From Fusibacillus kribbianus (lineage in GTDB: Bacteria; Bacillota; Clostridia; Lachnospirales; Lachnospiraceae), in contig NZ_JASGBQ010000016.1 in NCBI RefSeq assembly GCF_030053595.1, positions 1-62,884 on the forward strand: 62,884 bases of DNA, in the 5' to 3' direction. Numbering within the stretch: position 1 is the first letter of the stretch; each line of letters begins with the position of its first letter. Positions 53,003 through 60,100 of the stretch are shown one piece after another. Below the pieces are notes generated by a model. It made no database searches. It was not told the DNA's origin and saw nothing but the letters and a program-made list of their open reading frames with translations. The translations under genes and the position numbers were made by a program.

Positions 53003-55447
53003 ATGTATAACAACAGATTTTCAGGAAAGGCTGAGGAGGCGCTTCGTCTGGCAGTGAGTATGGCCGAGGCCCTGGGACAGGGCTATGTGGGGACGGAGCA
53101 CATCCTTTTGGGATTGATCCGGGAGGGCACCAGCGCAGCGGCGCAGGTCCTTGCCAATCACGGAATCGAGGAGGACCGGGTGCTGGCCCTCATAGAAAAG
53201 CTGATCGCACCGGCCTCGCCGGTTCATATGGCAGAGCCGGGCGGATATTCTCCCAGGGCTGCCAGAGTGCTGGAGGCCAGTTATCGGGAGGCCATGCAGT
53301 TTAAGTCTCCCCTCATCGGGACGGAGCATATTCTGATCGCTATGCTGAAGGACAGCGAGTGTTCCGCTGCGAGACTTCTTGCCACGATGAATGTGAACAT
53401 CCAGCGGATGTATGTGGATCTTCTGGCCTCCATGGGGGCCGATACCAGTCAGGCCAAGGAGGAGCTTGACGGGAAAAGCAAAGGCCAGGGAAAGAGCACG
53501 ACTCCGACTCTGGACAGCTACAGCCGGGATCTGACGGCCCTTGCCAGAGAGGGAAAGCTGGATCCGGTCATTGGCAGAGAGCATGAGATCGAACGGGTCA
53601 TCCAGATCCTCAGCAGGAGGACAAAGAACAATCCCTGCCTCATCGGTGAGCCGGGAGTGGGGAAAACTGCCATCACGGAAGGGCTGGCAGGAAAGATCGT
53701 GGAGGGAAATGTGCCCGACACGGTGAAGAATAAGCGTGTGGTGACACTGGATCTGTCCGGTCTGGTGGCCGGCTCCAAATACCGGGGCGAATTTGAGGAG
53801 AGGATCAAAAATGTTCTGAAGGAAGTGCGGGCTGACGGAAACGTGCTTTTGTTCATTGATGAGATCCACACCATTATCGGTGCCGGCGGCGCTGAGGGTG
53901 CCATCGATGCCTCCAATATTTTAAAACCGTCCCTGGCAAGAGGCGAGATTCAGCTGATCGGTGCCACCACCATTGACGAGTATCGGAAATATATTGAGAA
54001 GGATGCCGCTCTGGAACGGCGGTTCCAGCCGGTGATGGTGGAGGAGCCGTCGGAGGAGGAGGCAGTTGCTATCTTAAAGGGCCTCAAGGATAAATACGAG
54101 GAGCATCATCAGGTGACGATCACCCAGGATGCCATTGAGGCGGCAGTGAAGCTGTCAGCCCGTTACATCAATGACCGGTTTCTTCCGGATAAGGCCATTG
54201 ACCTCATTGATGAGGCTTCCTCCAAGGTACGGCTGACCACCTATTCAGAGCCGGAGGAGATCAAGAAGCTGACAGAAGAATACGACCGTCTGGAGGAGCA
54301 GAAGGTGGCGGCTATTCAGGCCGAGGCCTATGAGAAGGCGGGAGAGATCAAGAAAAAGCAGCAGAAGAAAAAGGAGCGGAAGGAAAAGCTCCTGGAAAAA
54401 TGGGAAAAGGAAAAGAACGGAAAGAAGCTCTATGTGACTGAAAATGAGATCGCGGACGTGGTGTCCGGCTGGACCAAGATCCCGGTGAAGAAGCTGTCCG
54501 AAGGTGAGGCGGAACGGCTCAGAAATCTGGAGGAAATCCTTCATGAGCGGGTCGTCGGCCAGGAGGAGGCGGTGACTGCCGTTTCCAAGGCCATCCGACG
54601 GGGCCGGGTGGGCCTCAAGGATCCCCGCCGCCCGATCGGTTCCTTCCTGTTTCTGGGCCCCACCGGCGTTGGAAAAACAGAGCTTTCCAAGGCGCTGGCG
54701 GAGGCCATGTTCGGCAGCGAAAATGCCATGATCCGGGTCGATATGTCCGAATACATGGAGAAGCACAGCGTATCCAAGATCGTCGGGTCACCGCCCGGAT
54801 ATGTGGGGTACGAAGAGGGCGGCCAGCTCAGCGAGAAGGTGCGCCGGAATCCCTACTCCGTGATCCTGTTTGATGAGATCGAAAAGGCTCATCCCGATGT
54901 GTTCAACATCCTTTTGCAGGTGCTGGACGACGGCCATATCACCGACGCCCAGGGTCGGAAAATCGATTTTAAAAATACCATTCTGATCATGACCTCCAAT
55001 GCAGGAGCAGCCCGGATCATTGAGCCCAAGCGGCTGGGCTTCGGGGCAGTGAGCAGCGAGGCGGAGGATTATGAGTATATGAAGAACGGCGTCATGGAAG
55101 AGGTGCGCCGGATCTTCAAGCCGGAGTTTTTAAACCGGATCGACGAGACCATCGTATTCCATGCGCTGAATAAGTCCCACATGGGTGAGATCGTGGATAT
55201 TATGATGAGAAATCTCTGTGCAAGGACCAGGTCCCAGATGAATATTACCCTTCTGCTGGATGAGACGGCAAAGGCATTCATCATTGAAAAGGGCTACGAT
55301 CAGAAATACGGGGCCAGACCCCTTCGCCGGACCATTCAGAGCGAGGTGGAGGACCGGCTGGCCGAAGAGATTCTGGACGGTTCTGTCAAGGCCGGCGATT
55401 CGGTGACGGTAAAGGCTGAGGATGGAAAACTGAAATTTTATGTTTAA
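53003..55447 (+). CDS. clpC: ATP-dependent Clp protease ATP-binding subunit ClpC
   Basis: Hsp100 unfoldase that feeds substrates, including arginine-phosphorylated proteins, to ClpP. The 814-residue protein has the paired N-domain repeats (about 1-140), Walker A G-E-P-G-V-G-K-T near 216, the UVR-containing middle domain (about 415-475, a Lys/Glu-rich coiled coil) and the second Walker A G-P-T-G-V-G-K-T near 552. The start follows CAGGAGG. No clpP lies nearby. Last gene of the GntR-mcsA-mcsB-clpC unit. Confidence 0.97.
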   Translation: MYNNRFSGKAEEALRLAVSMAEALGQGYVGTEHILLGLIREGTSAAAQVLANHGIEEDRVLALIEKLIAPASPVHMAEPGGYSPRAARVLEASYREAMQFKSPLIGTEHILIAMLKDSECSAARLLATMNVNIQRMYVDLLASMGADTSQAKEELDGKSKGQGKSTTPTLDSYSRDLTALAREGKLDPVIGREHEIERVIQILSRRTKNNPCLIGEPGVGKTAITEGLAGKIVEGNVPDTVKNKRVVTLDLSGLVAGSKYRGEFEERIKNVLKEVRADGNVLLFIDEIHTIIGAGGAEGAIDASNILKPSLARGEIQLIGATTIDEYRKYIEKDAALERRFQPVMVEEPSEEEAVAILKGLKDKYEEHHQVTITQDAIEAAVKLSARYINDRFLPDKAIDLIDEASSKVRLTTYSEPEEIKKLTEEYDRLEEQKVAAIQAEAYEKAGEIKKKQQKKKERKEKLLEKWEKEKNGKKLYVTENEIADVVSGWTKIPVKKLSEGEAERLRNLEEILHERVVGQEEAVTAVSKAIRRGRVGLKDPRRPIGSFLFLGPTGVGKTELSKALAEAMFGSENAMIRVDMSEYMEKHSVSKIVGSPPGYVGYEEGGQLSEKVRRNPYSVILFDEIEKAHPDVFNILLQVLDDGHITDAQGRKIDFKNTILIMTSNAGAARIIEPKRLGFGAVSSEAEDYEYMKNGVMEEVRRIFKPEFLNRIDETIVFHALNKSHMGEIVDIMMRNLCARTRSQMNITLLLDETAKAFIIEKGYDQKYGARPLRRTIQSEVEDRLAEEILDGSVKAGDSVTVKAEDGKLKFYV

Positions 55448-55452
55448 ATCTC

Positions 55453-55481
55453 TGGAAAAAAGTCGGATTGTATACTATAAT
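55453..55481 (+). promoter_or_regulatory. Possible promoter of the 137-residue protein
   Basis: TGGAAA (55453-55458), 17 nt, TATAAT (55476-55481). The -35 is imperfect. Confidence 0.45.
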
Positions 55482-55539
55482 AAGGGCAACTGAAAAAGCC
55501 AGACATAAAATTTTCATTCGTATAGCAGGAGGACAGGCC

Positions 55540-55953
55540 ATGCCAGCAGTAAAAGAATTGATTCGCACAGAGCAAAACGGAACCATCAGCTTTGGAGATT
55601 ATACCCTTGATGTAAAGGCGAAGCTTCAGGATTATGAATTTGGCGGTGACATTTATAAGGTAAAGACCTATCGGGATATTACAAAGCTGGAGAGAAACGG
55701 GATGTTCGTCTACGAATCCGTTCCGGGAACAGCAGTCAATGAGTTTGAGGCGGACGATACGGGAGTGAAATTTCAGGTGGAGGGCGCAAAGGACGCTCAG
55801 ATCACCCTGGAGCTTTCCGATGATTCCGAATATGATGTGAATATCGGCGGAGAGGATGCCGGTGTCATGAAAACGAATATGAGCGGAAAGCTGACCCTCA
55901 GCGTGGAGCTTTCTGAGGGAGCTTCAGCTGCTGTGGAGATCAGAAAGAGATAA
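55540..55953 (+). CDS. Conserved small protein of unknown function
   Basis: A 137-residue beta-rich acidic protein without signal peptide or TM segment. Conserved-looking segments are I-S-F-G-D-Y-T-L-D, K-V-K-T-Y, K-L-E-R-N-G-M-F-V-Y-E-S-V-P-G-T-A-V near 52-69, and G-K-L-T-L-S-V-E-L-S-E-G. I recall close relatives in many Lachnospiraceae, sometimes labelled endosialidase, but nothing here supports sialidase activity. The start at 55540 has GGAGG 7 nt upstream. It lies between clpC and radA and ends in its own terminator. Confidence 0.75.
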   Translation: MPAVKELIRTEQNGTISFGDYTLDVKAKLQDYEFGGDIYKVKTYRDITKLERNGMFVYESVPGTAVNEFEADDTGVKFQVEGAKDAQITLELSDDSEYDVNIGGEDAGVMKTNMSGKLTLSVELSEGASAAVEIRKR

Positions 55954-55989
55954 GGCAGAGAGACTGAAATTTGAGAATCTGAAGACGAC

Positions 55990-56033
55990 GGGCTGCTGCG
56001 GGGCTTATATAAGCCTGCGGCAGCCCAGCTTTT
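55990..56033 (+). terminator. Strong terminator hairpin before radA
   Basis: GGGCTGC (55990-55996) pairs with GCAGCCC (56020-56026), continued by GGGGCTTA/TAAGCC, followed by AGCTTTT. The radA ribosome site follows within 10 nt, so radA may depend on read-through or a promoter inside this region. Confidence 0.7.
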
Positions 56034-56049
56034 ATGAGGAAAGGTTGCA

Positions 56050-57462
56050 ATGGCAAAAGCGAGAACGACTGCATTTTTCTGTAAAGAATGCGGCTATGAG
56101 ACATCAAAATGGCTGGGGCAGTGCCCAGGCTGCCGTCAGTGGAATACGCTCGTCGAGGCACCGGTACGGAAGGCGGCAACGGCAGCGGGAAGACTTGCCA
56201 TGACAGGAGCATCGGTGAAGGTCGGAGCCGGTGCAGGGGTTGTCGGCGGAGAAAAACGTCCCAAAAGACTGTCGGAAATTGAAGCCTCCGGGGAACATCG
56301 GGTAACCACCGGGCTGGAGGAGCTGGACCGGGTGCTGGGCGGAGGCCTGGTGGGCGGTTCTCTCATCCTGGTGGGCGGAGATCCGGGCATCGGAAAATCG
56401 ACCCTGCTTTTGCAGGTATGCCGGAATCTGGCCGGAAACGGACACCGGGTCCTTTATATTTCCGGAGAGGAATCCTTAAGTCAGATCAAGCTGAGGGCGG
56501 AGCGGCTGGGAGAATTTTCCGGGGAGCTATCCTTTTTATGTGAGACCAACCTGGATCTGATCTCTGAGGTGCTGGTGGAGGAGAAACCGGAAGCCGTGGT
56601 TATCGACTCCATCCAGACCATGTACCGGGAAGAAGCGGGAAGCGCACCCGGCAGCGTGGGGCAGGTGCGGGAATCCACCAATACGCTGCTGCAGCTGGCC
56701 AAGGGCTGCAATATCACCATTTTCATTGTGGGCCATGTGACCAAGGAAGGAACGGTGGCGGGACCGCGGATGCTGGAGCATATGGTGGATACGGTGTTGT
56801 ATTTCGAAGGAGAAAAGAATGCCCCTTACCGGATCCTGAGGGGCGTAAAGAACCGATTCGGCTCCACCAATGAAATCGGTGTTTTTGAAATGCGAAATGA
56901 CGGTCTGTCAGAGGTGAAAAATCCCTCGGAATACATGCTGAGCGGAAAGCCGGAGGGAGCTTCCGGCTCTGTCACAGCCTGTTCCATGGAGGGAACGCGT
57001 CCCATGCTTCTGGAGATCCAGGCCCTTGTGTGCCGGACCAATTTTGGCATGCCGAGAAGGACGGCGGCGGGAACTGATTACAACCGGGTGAATCTGCTCA
57101 TTGCCGTGCTGGAAAAACGGGCGGGGCTGCACCTGTCCGACTGTGACGCCTATGTGAATATTGCAGGAGGGATCCGGGTCAATGAGCCCTCGCTGGATCT
57201 GGGCATTGTCATGGCCCTGGCTTCCAGCCACCGGGATGTCCCCGTGGATGATAAAATGATGGTATTTGGAGAAGTCGGGCTCTCCGGGGAGGTACGGGCT
57301 GTCAGCATGGCGGAAAAGCGGGTGCAGGAGGCCGCAAAGCTGGGCTTTACCACCTGTGTGCTTCCGAGAGTATGCCTGAGCAGGATACCGAAGGCACCGG
57401 AAAATCTGAAGCTCATCGGTGTGGGCAATGTCCGGGAGGCCATTGATCTCATCGGACGGTAG
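56050..57462 (+). CDS. radA: DNA repair protein RadA
   Basis: Helps branch migration and strand exchange in recombination. The 470-residue protein has the N-terminal zinc finger (C-K-E-C-G ... C-P-G-C near 12-30), the RecA-like ATPase with Walker A G-D-P-G-I-G-K-S-T near 113-121, the RadA-specific K-N-R-F-G near 266-270, and a C-terminal Lon-type domain (V-N-I-A-G-G-I-R-V, V-F-G-E-V-G-L-S-G-E-V-R). Start follows GAGGAAAGG. Convergent with ytaF. Confidence 0.96.
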   Translation: MAKARTTAFFCKECGYETSKWLGQCPGCRQWNTLVEAPVRKAATAAGRLAMTGASVKVGAGAGVVGGEKRPKRLSEIEASGEHRVTTGLEELDRVLGGGLVGGSLILVGGDPGIGKSTLLLQVCRNLAGNGHRVLYISGEESLSQIKLRAERLGEFSGELSFLCETNLDLISEVLVEEKPEAVVIDSIQTMYREEAGSAPGSVGQVRESTNTLLQLAKGCNITIFIVGHVTKEGTVAGPRMLEHMVDTVLYFEGEKNAPYRILRGVKNRFGSTNEIGVFEMRNDGLSEVKNPSEYMLSGKPEGASGSVTACSMEGTRPMLLEIQALVCRTNFGMPRRTAAGTDYNRVNLLIAVLEKRAGLHLSDCDAYVNIAGGIRVNEPSLDLGIVMALASSHRDVPVDDKMMVFGEVGLSGEVRAVSMAEKRVQEAAKLGFTTCVLPRVCLSRIPKAPENLKLIGVGNVREAIDLIGR

Positions 57463-57486
57463 AAAGCTGCCCGGAGATATATGCTT

Positions 57487-58038
57487 TTACAGCTTCAGAA
57501 AAGCCAGAAGGATCAGAAGGAGACCGCCCAGCCAGTCAAAGCGGCAGCTGCTTCGGAGAGATAAGCGCTGTCCCAGGAAGCTTCCCGCCAGAATGGCTCC
57601 GATACCGAGAAGAAAGGACACAGTGAGTGTCGGAAGAAACCAGGAGGGAGCGATGCCGGCTCCGATACCGGCTCCCAGACTGTCAACAGACAGGGCGGCA
57701 CCGAGAGGCAGGGCCTCCAGTGGGGACAGCCGGTCGTCCCGGTTTTTGTCGGCGGCCTCGGCGCGGCCTTTGGCGGAGGAATCAAGAAGCTTGAAAACAC
57801 CAAGCAGAAACAGAATGAGAAAGCGGAAGGCGGCGGCCGGCTTTTCGGGGAGAAGGCCGTGGAGAAACCGTCCCGCAAGCAGGGATACAGACAGGGAAAG
57901 AACGGATAAACAGGTCAGGATCAATATGGAGGAAAGGGGGAGCCTGGTCCGGTTTAGGCCGTAAGAAAAAGAGACGGCGAACGCATCCACGGAGAGCGCC
58001 GCCGCCAGAATGATAATTTCCAGAAAAATCTCAGTCAT
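57487..58038 (-). CDS. ytaF: MntP/YtaF family membrane protein
   Basis: A 183-residue polytopic protein of the MntP/YtaF group. The duplicated family motif is seen as A-A-L-S-V-D-A-F-A-V-S-F-S-Y-G near 11-25 and A-A-L-S-V-D-S-L-G-A-G-I-G-A-G near 116-130, with about six TM helices. YtaF is sporulation-linked in Bacillus, and MntP exports manganese; which applies here is not known. The start at 58038 is the Met before T-E-I-F; its ribosome site is weak. It lies 73 nt downstream of the lactonase gene with a long inverted repeat between. Confidence 0.82.
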   Translation of the reverse strand: MTEIFLEIIILAAALSVDAFAVSFSYGLNRTRLPLSSILILTCLSVLSLSVSLLAGRFLHGLLPEKPAAAFRFLILFLLGVFKLLDSSAKGRAEAADKNRDDRLSPLEALPLGAALSVDSLGAGIGAGIAPSWFLPTLTVSFLLGIGAILAGSFLGQRLSLRSSCRFDWLGGLLLILLAFLKL

Positions 58039-58045
58039 GATAGAA

Positions 58046-58096
58046 CACCGGAGCTGTCGTTTGCTTGTATAATATTCGCCAAAGCAGTCTCCGGTG
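58046..58096 (-). repeat. Inverted repeat ahead of ytaF
   Basis: CACCGGAG (58046-58053) and CTCCGGTG (58089-58096) are perfect inverted repeats around a 35-nt loop, covering the lactonase-ytaF gap and the ytaF ribosome-site region. It could fold into a stem that hides ytaF translation. No riboswitch class was recognised. Confidence 0.5.
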
Positions 58097-58111
58097 CATG
58101 GGAGCTTCGGA

Positions 58112-59167
58112 TTACTCCGGCAGCTCCACCAGTGCACAGCAGTTGGGCTGGTCAATGCGCAGCGGTGCTGTGTGCATGTAGAAATAATTCTTTTCCGGCA
58201 CCCAGGTAAAGAAGGTCATGGTGCTGGTTTCATGGTTGACCGAGTAGAGATATTTTCCTCCGGGCATCATGCCGATGTCCTTGGGATATTCGCCGCTGAT
58301 GGGAAGAACGACCCTCTGGGTGAGAATTCCGGTGGTTTCATCCCGGTCATAGATGCCGATGCTGTTGTCGCCTGCGTTGGAGCAGAGAACCAGCTTTCCG
58401 TCCTGGCCAAAGCGGAGGGCCGCTGCTGCGTTCACATTGCTGTGCTTTTTCCCGACAGTGGAAATGGTCTGCAGAAGCTCAAATTTGGGATATCCGTCAC
58501 TTCCGTCGTAGGAGTAGACGGAAAGATAATTTTTAAGCTCGGAGATCACATACATGAATCTTCCATCCGGTGAGAACCGGAGAAAACGGGGAGCCGATTC
58601 CAGCTCACAGCGGATGGCGTCCACCAGCTTGATCCGTCCCGTTTCCCTGTTAAAACGGAAAATTTTGATCTGATCGATTCCCAGATTGGCGGCACAGAGA
58701 AATTTTTCATCGGGGGTCAGCCGGGAACAGCTGATATGGGGACGGAAATTCCGCTCGGCAATGCTGCCGATCCCCTTGTCATAAAAACCGTCGGTGATCT
58801 CGCCCACGCTGCCGTCCTCATTCATGCGGAGCACCGTCACCTTACCGTCATGGTAACCGGATACAAACATATACTGATTGGCATGATCGGTGGAAATGTG
58901 GCATCCCCTCATGCCTCGGATGGAAGCCTTTCCCATGCGCTCCAGATCGCCGCCAGGCAGGATCCGGAAGCTGACGATGCCGTCGTCGGCGATGGAATAG
59001 AGCCATCTGCCGTCCCGGGAGGCGGAAACGTAGGAGGCGTTGTTGACACGGACCTCCTTTTTCTTTTTCATGGTACCGTTTTCTGTATCCACATCAAGAA
59101 TGGTGATGCCTTTGCTGTTGCCGATATATGTGTAAGAACCTACGTATGCTGCATACTTCTTTCCCAA
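58112..59167 (-). CDS. Lactonase family beta-propeller protein (6-phosphogluconolactonase-like)
   Basis: A 351-residue seven-bladed beta-propeller of the YbhE/Pgl-type lactonase family. Segments Y-V-G-S-Y-T-Y near the start, F-L-R-F-S-P-D-G-R-F-M-Y-V near 195, and G-E-Y-P-K-D-I-G-M-M-P-G-G-K-Y-L-Y near 296-312 are typical. Members hydrolyse 6-phosphogluconolactone or other lactones; no oxidative pentose-phosphate genes are nearby. The start codon is TTG at 59167, preceded by AGGAGGATTTA. Probably co-transcribed with ytaF. Confidence 0.85.
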   Translation of the reverse strand: MGKKYAAYVGSYTYIGNSKGITILDVDTENGTMKKKKEVRVNNASYVSASRDGRWLYSIADDGIVSFRILPGGDLERMGKASIRGMRGCHISTDHANQYMFVSGYHDGKVTVLRMNEDGSVGEITDGFYDKGIGSIAERNFRPHISCSRLTPDEKFLCAANLGIDQIKIFRFNRETGRIKLVDAIRCELESAPRFLRFSPDGRFMYVISELKNYLSVYSYDGSDGYPKFELLQTISTVGKKHSNVNAAAALRFGQDGKLVLCSNAGDNSIGIYDRDETTGILTQRVVLPISGEYPKDIGMMPGGKYLYSVNHETSTMTFFTWVPEKNYFYMHTAPLRIDQPNCCALVELPE

Positions 59168-59197
59168 AATAAATCCTCCTGTCCGGTCTTTTTCATC

Positions 59198-59226
59198 ATC
59201 ATATCATATCGGAAAAGCTTTGTTAA
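59198..59226 (-). promoter_or_regulatory. Lactonase promoter
   Basis: TTAACA (59221-59226), 17 nt, TATGAT (59198-59203) on the minus strand, about 30 nt before the start. Confidence 0.6.
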
Positions 59227-59259
59227 GTCCTGTCCTGCGAAAGATTTTCCGCGTTTCTC

Positions 59260-59304
59260 CGAAAAAGTGACGAAAATGTCACCGAAAATGTCACCGAGCT
59301 GTCA
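59260..59304 (+). promoter_or_regulatory. Tandem 12-bp repeats, probable activator or response-regulator operator
   Basis: CGAAAATGTCAC occurs twice head to tail (59271-59282 and 59283-59294), preceded by CGAAAAAGTGAC (59260-59271) and followed by a degenerate CGAGCTGTCA (59295-59304). The first junction also makes a perfect inverted repeat, GTGAC-6-GTCAC (59267-59282). It lies upstream of an extended -10 (TGGTATTCT, 59313-59321) that lacks a good -35, the usual layout for an activated promoter. Confidence 0.65.
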
Positions 59305-59372
59305 TTTTGGTCTGGTATTCTGGAATCAGACAAAAACAGTTATCCCCTGTTATAAGAAAGGAAGAAAATCAT

Positions 59373-60098
59373 ATGGAAGTTTTGAGGGTGGAGAATCTGT
59401 GCAAAACCTATGGTACCGGAGATACCCGCGTGGATGCGTTAAAGGATGTATCATTTTCTGTGGATAAGGGAGAATTTGTGGCGATCATCGGGCCGTCCGG
59501 CTCCGGAAAATCGACCCTTCTGCATATTTTGGGCGGAGTTGACAGGCCCACCTCGGGCCGGGTCATCATCGACGGTACACCGATTTATGAACTGAACGAA
59601 ACGAAGCTTGCCATTTTCCGGCGTCGTCAGATCGGGCTTATTTATCAGTTTTACAATCTGCTGCCGGTGCTCAACGTGAAGGAAAATCTTACCCTTCCCC
59701 TGCTCCTGGACGGGCAGAAGCCGGATGAGGAGCATCTAAAGGAGCTGACGGGGGTTCTGGGACTGTCCGACCGTATTTCCCATCTGCCCAACCAGCTTTC
59801 CGGAGGACAGCAGCAGCGTGTCTCCATCGGCCGGGCTCTCATCAATCATCCAGCCATCGTGCTGGCCGACGAGCCTACGGGAAATCTGGATTCCAAAAAC
59901 AGCGCCGAGATCGTGGAGCTCCTGAAGAGGTCCAATTTAAAGTACCAGCAGACCCTGATCATCATTACTCATGACGAGCGGATCGCCCTCCAGGCAGACC
60001 GGGTGATCTCCATTGAGGACGGACAGATCTCCGGCGACAAATGGCAGACGGGCAGACAGAGCCGGGCCAGAGAGACTGACTGGAACCGGGAGGTGTGA
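59373..60098 (+). CDS. ABC transporter ATP-binding protein (MacB/BceA type)
   Basis: A 241-residue ATPase of the LolD/MacB/BceA group. Walker A G-P-S-G-S-G-K-S-T is at 40-48, the Q-loop region Y-Q-F-Y-N-L-L-P-V-L near 91-100, signature L-S-G-G-Q-Q-Q-R-V at 142-150, Walker B I-V-L-A-D-E-P at 162-168 and a following I-T-H-D. It pairs with the FtsX-type permease that starts just after. Such pairs drive peptide detoxification or envelope tasks. Start at 59373 follows GAAAGGAAG. Confidence 0.93.
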   Translation: MEVLRVENLCKTYGTGDTRVDALKDVSFSVDKGEFVAIIGPSGSGKSTLLHILGGVDRPTSGRVIIDGTPIYELNETKLAIFRRRQIGLIYQFYNLLPVLNVKENLTLPLLLDGQKPDEEHLKELTGVLGLSDRISHLPNQLSGGQQQRVSIGRALINHPAIVLADEPTGNLDSKNSAEIVELLKRSNLKYQQTLIIITHDERIALQADRVISIEDGQISGDKWQTGRQSRARETDWNREV

Positions 60099-60100
60099 CC

